From contig NZ_CP121252.1 in NCBI RefSeq assembly GCF_029637705.1, forward strand, positions 186,001 through 250,000: a stretch of DNA of 64,000 bases, written 5' to 3'. This DNA comes from Citricoccus muralis. GTDB lineage: Bacteria > Actinomycetota > Actinomycetes > Actinomycetales > Micrococcaceae. Of this stretch, positions 25,960 through 34,646 are shown in pieces. The position numbers were made by a program, and so were the translations under genes. Below the pieces are notes generated by a model, which saw only the letters and a list, made by a program, of their open reading frames with translations, was not told the DNA's origin and ran no database searches. How positions within the stretch are numbered: the stretch's first letter is position 1; every line of letters starts with the position of its first letter.

Positions 25960-27420
25960 CCGAATGCGTCGGGACAGTACCAGCTTTGAGCAACGACTTC
26001 ACCCATTCGTTCAGGCCGGTTCCTCCGGAGGCTTTCATAAGAACAACGTCCGCGTCACACAACAGGGACGGAAGCTCCCGTTTCACCGATTCCAGGCCAT
26101 CCCAGTGCCGGACATCGTGCCCTCGCGACTGAAGTTCATCTCGGAGAGCCCGCATGTGCGTCCCGAAAAGGACGAGGCGGTCCGGCATGAACTCGTCGAC
26201 CACATCGGCCAGTTCACGATGGATTCGGTCGGACTGTTCCCCAAGCTCGAGGATGTCTCCGAGAAGGGCGACGCGCCGCGCTCCCTGCGGGGCATCGACG
26301 GTCCCTAGATTCTGCAAGGAAGATCCAATCGAGGCCGGATTCGCGTTGTAGGACTCGTTGAGCAGAGTGATCACTCCGCCGTTGGTCAGGGCGAGCTCGC
26401 GGACATCGCCGCGACCGGACTGCGATTGGAAGTCCGCGAGGGACTGCATTGCCTCGCGCCAGTCTTGTACTCCGTGGGCGCGTAACGCTGCCAAGACCGC
26501 GAGGCTGTTCGGCGCGGAGTGCCTGCCGGCAAGGCCCAGGCGGTAGGAGATCTCTTCGCCGTCGCCCAAAGCGGTTGTCTGGTGCGTCGCCGGGTCCCAA
26601 CTGACAAGGCGGATATCGGCGCCGGATGACTCGCCGTAGATGACTACCTGATACCCCTCGGTGCGAACCCTTTCGATAAGGAGGTCGGCATACTCGGTGT
26701 CACCGTTGATCACAGCGGTGCCTCCGGGGGGAGGGGACAAGAAGATGCCGGATTTCAGGCGTGCGACATTCTCGACGCTTCCGATGTGTTCCAGATGGGC
26801 CGCGGCGATGGCGGTGACAATGGCGACATCGGGTGAAATTGGAAACGCGGTCGTACGGAAGACCTCGAGCGCCGCGGATGACACTTCGAGCACGGTGTGG
26901 TCGCTCTTCCACGCGATGCTTAGCCCATGCAAGATCGGACGATGTCGGTTGCGGTTTTCCGGTTCGGTGGCAACTGTTATGTCCCTGTCCGAGCGCAGTG
27001 CGTGCATCAGCATGGCTTTCGTCGAGGTCTTTCCGGCGGCACCAGTGATGCCGGTGATGTGCGACTGCTCGAGCTGATCGCGTAAGATCGTGACGATATT
27101 GCAGACGAGGGCGAAAGTATCTTTCGCATAAAAGACATTGTGTCCTTCGAGCATGTCGGTACCTCGCAGCTGGTCCGAGCAGATCACACCCGCGGCCCCA
27201 AGGCGAGGGTACGCTGGATATTGTTTCGAGTCTTCTGGGGAGAAGGATGGTCCGTTTCTTCGGGCGACTGTGGCCAGGAAGCATCTCGCGGCGCGTAAAA
27301 TCGATCGCGCCTTCGTTCCTTGCGGTACCCGACGGCTAGGCCAGCGAACTCGATGTCGCGGCGGCCCTCGTATATCCATCCGGTATCGGGCAGGCGCGCA
27401 CGTAGTTCCCTGATCAGCAC
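25952..27420 (-). pseudogene. Mur-ligase-like protein with a one-base frameshift near its N-terminus
   Basis: The GTG at 27420 follows AAGGA and encodes LIRELRARLPDTGWIYEGRRDIEF up to RTLALG, then runs into a stop at 27184. The downstream frame resumes at AAGVICSDQLRGTDML. Adding one G to the run of four at 27196-27199 would restore GAAGV, so a single deletion explains the break. The rest has the MurF-type P-loop GITGAAGKTSTK, then SPDVAIVTAIAAAHLEHIGS, NSLAVLAALRAHG, LLNESYNANPASI and ALLGDILELGEQS. Mur-type ligases join amino acids by acyl-phosphate chemistry. Repaired, the protein would have about 488 residues. It follows the S11-like gene after 39 bases and is probably in the same operon. 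Confidence 0.75.
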
Positions 27421-27459
27421 AGTCTCTTCCTTAGGAGTGGGAAGCAGGACGGGGCTAAT

Positions 27460-29337
27460 TTAGTTACATAGAGTTAGGAAGTCCCGTGCTGTATCCAAGA
27501 GCTGGCTGAACGTAGGGCAAAATCTCGGATTCGCTAGGATCGCGCGTTGAGAACTACCGTGACGTGCGTGCTGCCGTCAAAGTGTTTCTAGGCGTAAGAG
27601 ATATGACGGCGGCCATGTTCCGGTCTTGGCCGACTGCATCTCGACCACAGGAGCTGCGGGCGAAATCGACACTTCGTGTTGTATCGGCTGAACGCGCTGA
27701 CGGGGGCCATCGATGCTCACGTCGTGGTAGAGCAAGCCCATGGCCGTGACGAGGACACCATCCTCGAGCATCTTTAGGTGCAGATCGGCTATCTGTACCG
27801 CGCTCATCCGACCGAAATTCCAGGGCGTCGTGAACTCAGCCCCTTGGTATCCTAACCGCGCAGCTTCAGCGTTCATTTCGTCGACGAACAGTCCGACCGG
27901 GTCTTGGCTGCGGTGAAGCCTCTCGCCGAGAACTCTAGCCAGGGTATAGGGGGCGGTGTTGTCCGAGGCCATCATCATGGCGCGGAGCAGATCCTCGTGA
28001 CAGACGAGGTCCCGGCGAAGGAATCTGTGATAACTATATTTGCGTCGATCGGTGGCGAGGATCTCAGCTTTTCTCTGTAAGCCCCGCGCCCCTACTGAAG
28101 GCCTGGCGCGTAAGCCAGGCGGTCATCATTTTGGTGAGAGATGCGATCCCGGGCCCGTCGACCACAGTATCCGCTGCTCCGTGGGTCACCGTTGGATGTC
28201 CTGAACTATCTGCCGAATAGACGATGACATCGTCGGGGAATTGCGAAGATTGCGGACGCAGCCCCGAGAGCCGATAGATTAGGTTCTCCATGCGGATCCG
28301 TCCGTCCTCGGGCATCTCGCCCTGACGGATTAGCGTAGGACCGATTGATCCATCCCAGCGGCGTGCTCCCTGATGACCGCCACCGAGCGTCAAGCCGCCC
28401 AGCGTGCGATTGCTCTTCCTCTCTGAATCGGCGCGATACGTCCTTGAGTCCAGGCTCAGTTGACTGTTGGACCCATGAAACGTAGAGGTAAATAGATGTG
28501 GTTCAGTGTCCGTGGGGTTCCCGCCGGGAGAACTTGATCCTGACCATATGCTCAGCGGCGTCCCGGGTTCGTCTCGGGTGTGAACCGTCTGACGGCTTTT
28601 CCGCATCCCGTCGAAGAGGAAACGCTGTCCCGGATCGGACGTTGCAGAGCGAGCGAGAGTGATGATGGTGTTGGGCTGACGCAAGCGCTGGACGTCAGCA
28701 AATGTCGTCGACAACGTTCCATGGCCAGTCTGCAACCCGTGCGGAAGTTCGAATTCGCCCTCGACTAAAAGCACGGTGTCCTCAGCACGACCGAGGGATA
28801 ACGGAGGAAGGTGATTCAGCCCGTCAGCCACCGTCTGAATCTCGCCGAGACTGTTTGTGACCGTTGTTGTCGCATCTGTGGGATCGTAGACCGCGGTCCG
28901 ACCATCGATTCGGGCAAGGCCCAGAATCTGCTCGGATGGCGTCTTGCTCTTGTCCGAAGCGAACTCGACCAGCCACTACGGGCCTTCAGAGGACCGGTCG
29001 CTGACGGGAGAAGTCATCCAGAACGTTGCTGGAAGTCCGTCTTCGGGCAACGTCTGAAAGCAGTAGATACGTCGGGTGGAAAAGCTCGGGAGTTTGTCAA
29101 GTAATCCTGGCGTCTGGACAGGCAAACCCAAGGCTCTGGCCGTCGAAGCATGCTCAACCCGATACCATCGAGGGCGCAGGCTACTCAGATCCTTATCGGA
29201 ATCGACAATTCTCGGAGTGCGCGACGACTCGAGAAGTTCATTCCACTCCTCAGGTGGCCCGTGGAAGCCCAGCTTCTGCGCGAAGGCGTACCCGTCGGCA
29301 GTGCATTGTGGTCGGAAACGAGATACTGGATTGTCAT
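27460..29337 (-). pseudogene. large S11 (D-Ala-D-Ala carboxypeptidase-like) serine hydrolase, multiply broken
   Basis: The C-terminal half keeps all three penicillin-binding motifs: SLTK (in GPGIASLTKMMTAWL), SDN (in MMMASDNTAPYTLARVLGER) and KTG (in MQSAKTGTWP). The N-terminal half is an unrecognised domain beginning MTIQYLVSDHNALP and including YAFAQKLGFHGPPEEWNELL. Lesions: a frame change near 29298, TAG at 28976-28978, a frame change near 28070 in an A run, and TGA at 27577-27579, after which the same frame continues through SQLLDTARDFL to a TAA at 27460. The unusual joining of an N-terminal domain to an S11 domain is visible despite decay. It lies between the asparagine-synthase-like and Mur-ligase-like genes on the same strand. 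Confidence 0.65.
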
Positions 29338-29361
29338 TAAATGTTTCTCGAACCGTCCTGA

Positions 29362-31014
29362 TCAGTCTGACGACCCAGTCTTAGTCAAACTGCGCAACTT
29401 GGTGAGTTCCTCGGTGAGAGCAGCTTTTTCCTTCTTGAGCTGTTCCAGCTCTAGCTCCACCGCGGTCTTACCACGCTGGTAGGAGGACAAAGGCCGATCA
29501 TAGCGAGGTGGTGCCCAGGTGTGGCCGTTCAAGGGGTATTCCAACAGGCTCGGCTCCCCGCAATTGATGATCTCACGGAAGAGGCTGAGCTGCACTCGAT
29601 CGATCTCCGGGACGGAGAGCATTAGTCGGATCATCCGCCGGGATCCGTACAGTTGGTACGTATCGAAAGTGACGTCCGATTCCACGATATGAGGATGGTT
29701 CCAATTGCCCACGCGGTGCTCCCAAATGAACATATCGGTCATGCGATATCCCGCAGGGATCGACCGAAGCTGCGTGGTGTCGATGTATTCCTGGAAGCCC
29801 TCTTCACCTAGGTCCCAGAAGGGATCCGAGAGCTCCCGGTCTACCTTCTGTGCACGCTTGGTCAGCGAGGCCATGCGGCGGGCTCCGATCTCAATATCTT
29901 CGGAGAAGTGCAGCTGGCGCGCGAAATGCCACTTACCGACGCCGTTGATCTGTCCGCGAATGTGCAGCGCGTCGTGGGGCAACTTGTTGTAGTAGGCCCA
30001 GGAGATCAGTGTGTTCGATCGACGGGTACTGAGCTTCCTTAGCGACTCGATGAAAGCCTTCGGAGGCTTGCTTGCCGAACTCAGATCGAAAAGCTGATGA
30101 GGGATTCTCAGCTGCGCAGCCATTTTGGCTGCGAGCTTGTCCCGGTGAAGCTCACCGCTCTGGTGCCCGGTATTCGGATCCTTCGTGTAGGTGAAGGCCT
30201 GCACCGCGTTGCTCGCTTACGCGAAGGCAGCCAGCGAGGTCCGACTGTCGACACCGGCCGACGCAGACACCAGAACCTGCCGGCCGGACGACAAGAGGAT
30301 CTCCACCTGACGTTCCAAGATGGGCACCATGAGGTCGGCGGCTTGCTCGACGGTGAGTGGGGTGTATGGGCGGGGGCCTACGCGGTTGATCTTGCCTGTA
30401 CCTAGTTGTACCTCGGAGTTGGGCAGGAGCTGCCAGACCCCCTCATATCGAGTGGCGCGCCCCGGGAAGTCGTTGTTCCGGGTATTGCTCACCCACTCGA
30501 CCCATTTGCTGTCCGGCGCGTTCAGCGTCAATCCCACCGCACGGACGTGGGCGGCGATCAGGCTGGCGTCTTCGTTGTGGAACGCGGCACGCAATCCGAT
30601 GGCGTCGGTCTGGAAACGGATATCGTCGCCTTCGCGGTCCACCACGATGAACTGGCCGAACTGGTCCTCCAACGCGTCCAGGTACTGCTGGCGACCCTCG
30701 CGGCGCGCATCGAGCAGATGCTGCCCGATCGTGCGCATGTCTGTTGTCCCGAGCTCCGAGTGTAGAGCATGGCCGAAGATGAGGATGCCGCACTGTCCGT
30801 CATCGTAGGCAGCGAGCGTTCCGCGAGGGTCCCATCGCACGATCCGGTCTGCAAAGCGCGTGCGCAACCAGAAATCCGGTACCACGGGGGAGTGCTGGTC
30901 CGTGTGGATCACGTAGCCACGTGCATAGAGCAGATGCGAATAATCGTCTACAGGCTTGATGGCAGCAGGGTTCGCAGGAACGTATTCCCACGAGGTCGAC
31001 GTTGTAGCGTCCAT
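29362..31014 (-). pseudogene. asparagine-synthase-like protein split by an in-frame TAA
   Basis: An ATG at 31014 opens a 550-codon frame whose codon 266 is TAA (30217-30219). Flanking sequence reads SLAAFA, stop, ASNAVQAFTYTK without a shift. The first part resembles the class II amidotransferase fold but has no N-terminal catalytic Cys, so it would not use glutamine. It ends with the ATP-pyrophosphatase loop VSASAGVDSRTSLA, so the stop falls just behind the active loop. The second part is the helical synthase domain and ends in a coiled coil (LELEQLKKEKAALTEELTKL). Such proteins occur in surface-polysaccharide and peptide loci; the substrate here is unknown. It follows galU after 15 bases. 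Confidence 0.75.
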
Positions 31015-31029
31015 TCGCCCCTCAGATGT

Positions 31030-31926
31030 TTAGCTGGAGAAAGTGTCGCGCAACCATTCCTCGAAATCAGAACCAATTTCTTCGTGGCGCAACGCGAGCT
31101 CAATATTCGCTTTAAGGTACTCCAGCTTGTTGCCTGTGTCGAAACGGCGACCGTCGTAGACCACCGCGACGACGCCACCGTACTGCTCAGGATCTTTGGC
31201 CAGTTCGATGAGAGCGTCGGTCAGCTGGATCTCGCCGCCGGCGCCGGGCTGGGTGCGTTCGAGCACCTCGAAAACCTCGGGGCGCAGAACGTAGCGTCCG
31301 ATGGCCGCCAAATTGGACGGTGCGTCTTCCTTGGCGGGCTTCTCGATCAGGTCATTGGCCCACAGCGCACGCCATCGGGTGTCCTCCAGCTCGCCGCCGG
31401 GCTGCACGATGCCATACGACGACACCATGTCCTCCGGTACCTCTTGGACCGCGATAACGCTGGCGCCGGTGGACTCGTGGATCCGGATCATCTCAAGCAG
31501 CAGGTCTGCACCGTCATCGATGATATCGTCACCCAGCAGCGCAGCGAAGGTTTCCTGCCCCACATGCTGCTGGGCGCGCAGGATGGCGTGGCCCAGGCCC
31601 TTGGGGTCGCCCTGACGCACGTAGTGGATGTCGGCGAGATCAGTGGCGGCTTGAACTGCCTGGAGCACCTTGGTCTTGCCGCGACTTTCCAGCACATCTT
31701 CCAGCTCGGCCACCCGATCGAAATGATTCTCAAGCGGGGTCTTGCTACGGCCGGTCACCATCAGCACGTCAGAGAGGCCGGCTCCGGCAGCTTCTTCCAC
31801 CACGTATTGGATGGCAGGTCGATCCACCACGGGAAGCATTTCCTTGGGAATGGCCTTCGTGGCCGGGAGGAATCTGGTTCCGAGTCCTGCCGCGGGAATG
31901 ACTGCCTTCGTGATGTTGTGGTTCAT
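31030..31926 (-). CDS. galU: UTP--glucose-1-phosphate uridylyltransferase
   Basis: The 298-residue protein shows the nucleotidyltransferase signature VIPAAGLGTRFLPATKAIPKEMLP at its N-terminus, then QGDPKGLGHAIL, ALLGDDIIDD, IEKP and FDTGNKLEYLKAN, all characteristic of bacterial GalU. It makes UDP-glucose from glucose-1-phosphate and UTP. It heads the minus-strand run of asparagine-synthase-like, S11-like and Mur-ligase-like genes and is divergent from ugd, with about 180 bases of shared upstream region. It is intact although everything downstream in its presumed operon is broken, as expected for an essential precursor enzyme. Confidence 0.95.
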   Translation of the reverse strand: MNHNITKAVIPAAGLGTRFLPATKAIPKEMLPVVDRPAIQYVVEEAAGAGLSDVLMVTGRSKTPLENHFDRVAELEDVLESRGKTKVLQAVQAATDLADIHYVRQGDPKGLGHAILRAQQHVGQETFAALLGDDIIDDGADLLLEMIRIHESTGASVIAVQEVPEDMVSSYGIVQPGGELEDTRWRALWANDLIEKPAKEDAPSNLAAIGRYVLRPEVFEVLERTQPGAGGEIQLTDALIELAKDPEQYGGVVAVVYDGRRFDTGNKLEYLKANIELALRHEEIGSDFEEWLRDTFSS

Positions 31927-32106
31927 GCTTTCCTGAGGGTCGCGGATACGGGAGTTGGCCGATGTGCTCCTTGAAGCCTACTCGGTGACCTTAGGTAAGC
32001 GACCTTTCCAGAAGGTTAAGTCGCTTTCAGCCTTGATATCCTCTGTAAGTACATGGCCGATCAGCACCGAATGGGCCAAAGCAACAGCACGACGGGGGAC
32101 ACTCGA

Positions 32107-33273
32107 ATGCGCATTACTGTGGTGGGACTGGGATACGTAGGACTCGCGAATGCGGTCTTGCTGGCCAGGAAACACGAGGTGGTGTCGCTCGATATTGACG
32201 CTTCTCGCGTCGACATGGTGAACCAGCGCGTTTCGCCGCTCGTGGACCAGGAGCTGATCCAGCACTTCTCTGAGGCCGAGCTGAACCTGACCGCGACGAC
32301 GGATGCCGCCGTTGCCCTCGACAATCCCGAGTTCGTGATCATCGCGACGCCCACCAACTACGATCCTGACACCCAGTACTTCGACACTTCGAGTGTCGAA
32401 GCCGTGCTGCAGCAGGTGCAGGACCTGGCTCCCAACGCGGTGGCCGTGATCAAGTCCACCATCCCGATCGGCTTCACTCAGCGCATGCAGGAGACGCACC
32501 CCGATCTGCAGATCGTGTTCAGCCCGGAATTCCTCCGCGAAGGCAAGGCGCTCTACGACAACCTGCATCCCAGCCGCGTGATCGCCTCCGGCTCCGAGGA
32601 ACCCGCCACCCGTTTCGCCGAGATGATGGCCGACGCAGCTGAGGACACTGACGTCCCCACCGTCATCACCGGCACCGACGAGGCCGAAGCGATCAAGCTG
32701 TTCTCCAACACCTACCTGGCCATGCGCGTGGCCTACTTTAACGAGCTCGACACCTTCGCGGTGGAGAAGGGTCTGGACTCGGGGGCGGTGATCCGCGGTG
32801 TCTCCCTTGATCCGCGCATCGGCGACCACTACAACAACCCCAGCTTCGGCTACGGCGGCTACTGCCTGCCGAAGGACACCCGTCAGCTGCGTGCCAACTA
32901 CGAGGGAGTGCCGCAGAACCTCATCGACGCTATCGTCGACTCCAACCAGACCCGCATGGACTTCATCGTTAATGATGTGCTCCGCCAGAATCCTTCCGTG
33001 GTAGGCATCCACCGCCTGGCAATGAAGGCTGGTTCGGACAACTTCCGTAGCTCGTCCATCTCTGTGGTGCTTGAGGGGCTGCGTGATCGCGGTACCGAAG
33101 TGGTCATCTATGAGCCGACCGTCGAGCAAAGCCCGATCGAGGGTGTGGCTCTGGAGAACGATCTGAACACGTTCCTGGAGCGCTCCGAACTGATCATCAC
33201 CAACCGTGTCGGTGACGAGCTGGAGGGCGTCCGGGACAAGATCTATTCCCGCGACGTCTACGGCAGGGACTGA
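32107..33273 (+). CDS. ugd: UDP-glucose 6-dehydrogenase
   Basis: It oxidises UDP-glucose to UDP-glucuronate with two NAD+. The start at 32107 (MRITVVGLGYVGLANAVLLA) is preferred over an in-frame ATG at 32053 because GGGGGA precedes it and the Rossmann motif then lies at the N-terminus. This gives 388 residues, the length of the short-form E. coli Ugd. Other landmarks: TPTNYDPDTQYFDTSSV, KSTIPIGFTQ, FSPEFLREG, and the catalytic Cys253 in FGYGGYCLPKDT. With WecC at 5310 the locus can make two uronic acid donors. Confidence 0.94.
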   Translation: MRITVVGLGYVGLANAVLLARKHEVVSLDIDASRVDMVNQRVSPLVDQELIQHFSEAELNLTATTDAAVALDNPEFVIIATPTNYDPDTQYFDTSSVEAVLQQVQDLAPNAVAVIKSTIPIGFTQRMQETHPDLQIVFSPEFLREGKALYDNLHPSRVIASGSEEPATRFAEMMADAAEDTDVPTVITGTDEAEAIKLFSNTYLAMRVAYFNELDTFAVEKGLDSGAVIRGVSLDPRIGDHYNNPSFGYGGYCLPKDTRQLRANYEGVPQNLIDAIVDSNQTRMDFIVNDVLRQNPSVVGIHRLAMKAGSDNFRSSSISVVLEGLRDRGTEVVIYEPTVEQSPIEGVALENDLNTFLERSELIITNRVGDELEGVRDKIYSRDVYGRD

Positions 33274-33288
33274 TCGTTTACATCGACT

Positions 33289-34296
33289 ATGACAGCATCA
33301 CCAGGCGAGGGGCCTAGTTCGTCTTCAACGTCCTCGAAGAATCCAGCTCCTGCAAAACGTAAACCGAAACCTCGGATACCTCGCGAGCGTTCGATCGATT
33401 CAACACAACATCGCGTTCGTGAGTATGAGACTTTGGACGCGTTTCTGCGTGTTGATGAGACCCCCACGGGGATCGTCACCGTCGATCATCACAACGTTCC
33501 GATCGACCTCTTGGTGGCCCCTCATCCCAGCGACACGGCGATCGTGTTCTTTCACGGCGCCATCGAGAAGCACTTCACTCTGCCGGTGCTTTCGGGGCTA
33601 GGGATCTCTGGTGGTTTGAATGCCAACCGGATATTCGTCTCGGATCCGTCGCTGATCCTCGAGCAGCGGTTGCTCCTCGGTTGGTATGCCGGCAACCGCC
33701 ACCAAGTGGACCTCCAAGATGCACTGACTCGCATTCTGGATCACGTCTTCACGCTCTTGGGCGCCAAGCGTGTGGTGTTCTTCGGCGGTTCCGGTGGGGG
33801 CTTTGCGTCGCTGTACTATGCGAGTCGTTTCGAAAACTCGCTGGCATTGCCCTTCAACCCCCAGACGAGTATCCGGCGATATTTGGACCGAGCTGTCGTG
33901 ATGTATATGAACCTAGCGTTCAACGCTCACGCGCCGCGCAGCCGTCGTCTCGCATACAAGCCTGAGTCCATAGTCAGTGACCTCTGTAGGTGGTACGGGA
34001 CGCCACGACCGCCACTAGTGGGATACATGCAGAACCTGAACGATGTGTCCCACGTGAATAGGCACCTGCGCCCGTTCTTGCGCCAATCGCACGAGGATAA
34101 CCGAGTGATGTTGTTGGCGGAGCGTTGGGACCCCGGGCATACGCCACCTCCGAAACCCTTGCTAACCAACGTGCTTGATGTGGCGTCGTCGGCAGCGTCC
34201 TGGGAAGACGGCTTGAGCGAGCTCGGATTCCAGACCCTGGACTTTGAACGCCGTCAGCGGATGGGGCTCAAGGGGTTAGCTGCAGGTCGGAACTAA
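33289..34296 (+). CDS. alpha/beta hydrolase homologous to the C-terminal domain of the 15402 fusion protein
   Basis: The 335-residue protein has a disordered, basic first 45 residues and then an alpha/beta hydrolase-like domain: IVFFHGAIEKHF, FVSDPSLIL with LLGWYAGNRHQ, nucleophile elbow GGSGGGFASLYYAS, FNPQTSIRRYLDR, QNLNDVSHVNRHLRPF and DPGHTPPP. Each block has a matching block in the same order at the C-terminus of the 1187-residue glycosyltransferase, so Ser, Asp and His candidates are conserved in both. It lies 15 bases after ugd. Ester formation or removal on the polymer is a reasonable inference. Its stop overlaps the convergent small gene by 4 bases. Confidence 0.7.
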   Translation: MTASPGEGPSSSSTSSKNPAPAKRKPKPRIPRERSIDSTQHRVREYETLDAFLRVDETPTGIVTVDHHNVPIDLLVAPHPSDTAIVFFHGAIEKHFTLPVLSGLGISGGLNANRIFVSDPSLILEQRLLLGWYAGNRHQVDLQDALTRILDHVFTLLGAKRVVFFGGSGGGFASLYYASRFENSLALPFNPQTSIRRYLDRAVVMYMNLAFNAHAPRSRRLAYKPESIVSDLCRWYGTPRPPLVGYMQNLNDVSHVNRHLRPFLRQSHEDNRVMLLAERWDPGHTPPPKPLLTNVLDVASSAASWEDGLSELGFQTLDFERRQRMGLKGLAAGRN

Positions 34297-34646
34297 AGCC
34301 CCCGAGCTGCAGAGCTCGGCTCAGACGCCTCCCAGGCCGCCTCATATTCATCGGCGACCTCTGGCCAGACCACGTCTCGAGCCGCCTCAACAGAGGTGAT
34401 CTCGAGGCCGGTGTGGTCGAGAATGACGAAATCATGCGGGATGATCCGACCAGCACGGTCTTTGCGACGTTCTGGATCAAGGATTCTGAGGGCGACGCTA
34501 CCGTCGGGAAGGTGGCGGATACCTTCAGCTTCGGAGTCGAGGTCCGCAAAGCATACCTCGTAGATTTCCAGTGGATCGGCGAGCCCGCCGGATCTAAGAA
34601 ACCGAAACCCCCAGGTTCGGCCGCGCGTGGCCCAAATCAGTTTCAT
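34293..34646 (-). CDS. small protein coupled to the P-loop GTPase, unknown function
   Basis: The 117-residue soluble protein (KLIWATRGRTWGFRFLRSGG, then RKDRAGRIIPHDFVILDHTG) has no recognised motif. Its ATG overlaps the GTPase stop by 4 bases (34643-34646), so it is translated with the GTPase and is probably its partner. It is the last gene of the operon that begins with the ABC transporter permease at 37640. Confidence 0.6.
   Translation of the reverse strand: MKLIWATRGRTWGFRFLRSGGLADPLEIYEVCFADLDSEAEGIRHLPDGSVALRILDPERRKDRAGRIIPHDFVILDHTGLEITSVEAARDVVWPEVADEYEAAWEASEPSSAARGL

Noticed and set aside
27196-27199. Phase variation at the G tract in the Mur-ligase-like gene
   Set aside because: A tract of four or five bases is too short for typical slipped-strand switching; a one-off deletion or sequencing error is likelier.
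24550-31014. Programmed stop-codon readthrough or codon reassignment as the reason for the in-frame stops
   Set aside because: TAA, TAG and TGA all end intact genes here, and the same segment also has frameshifts and IS insertions, so gene decay is simpler.
30769-33129. Long open frames antisense to galU (plus strand) and to ugd (minus strand)
   Set aside because: Both lie opposite clearly recognised enzymes and have no domain signature.
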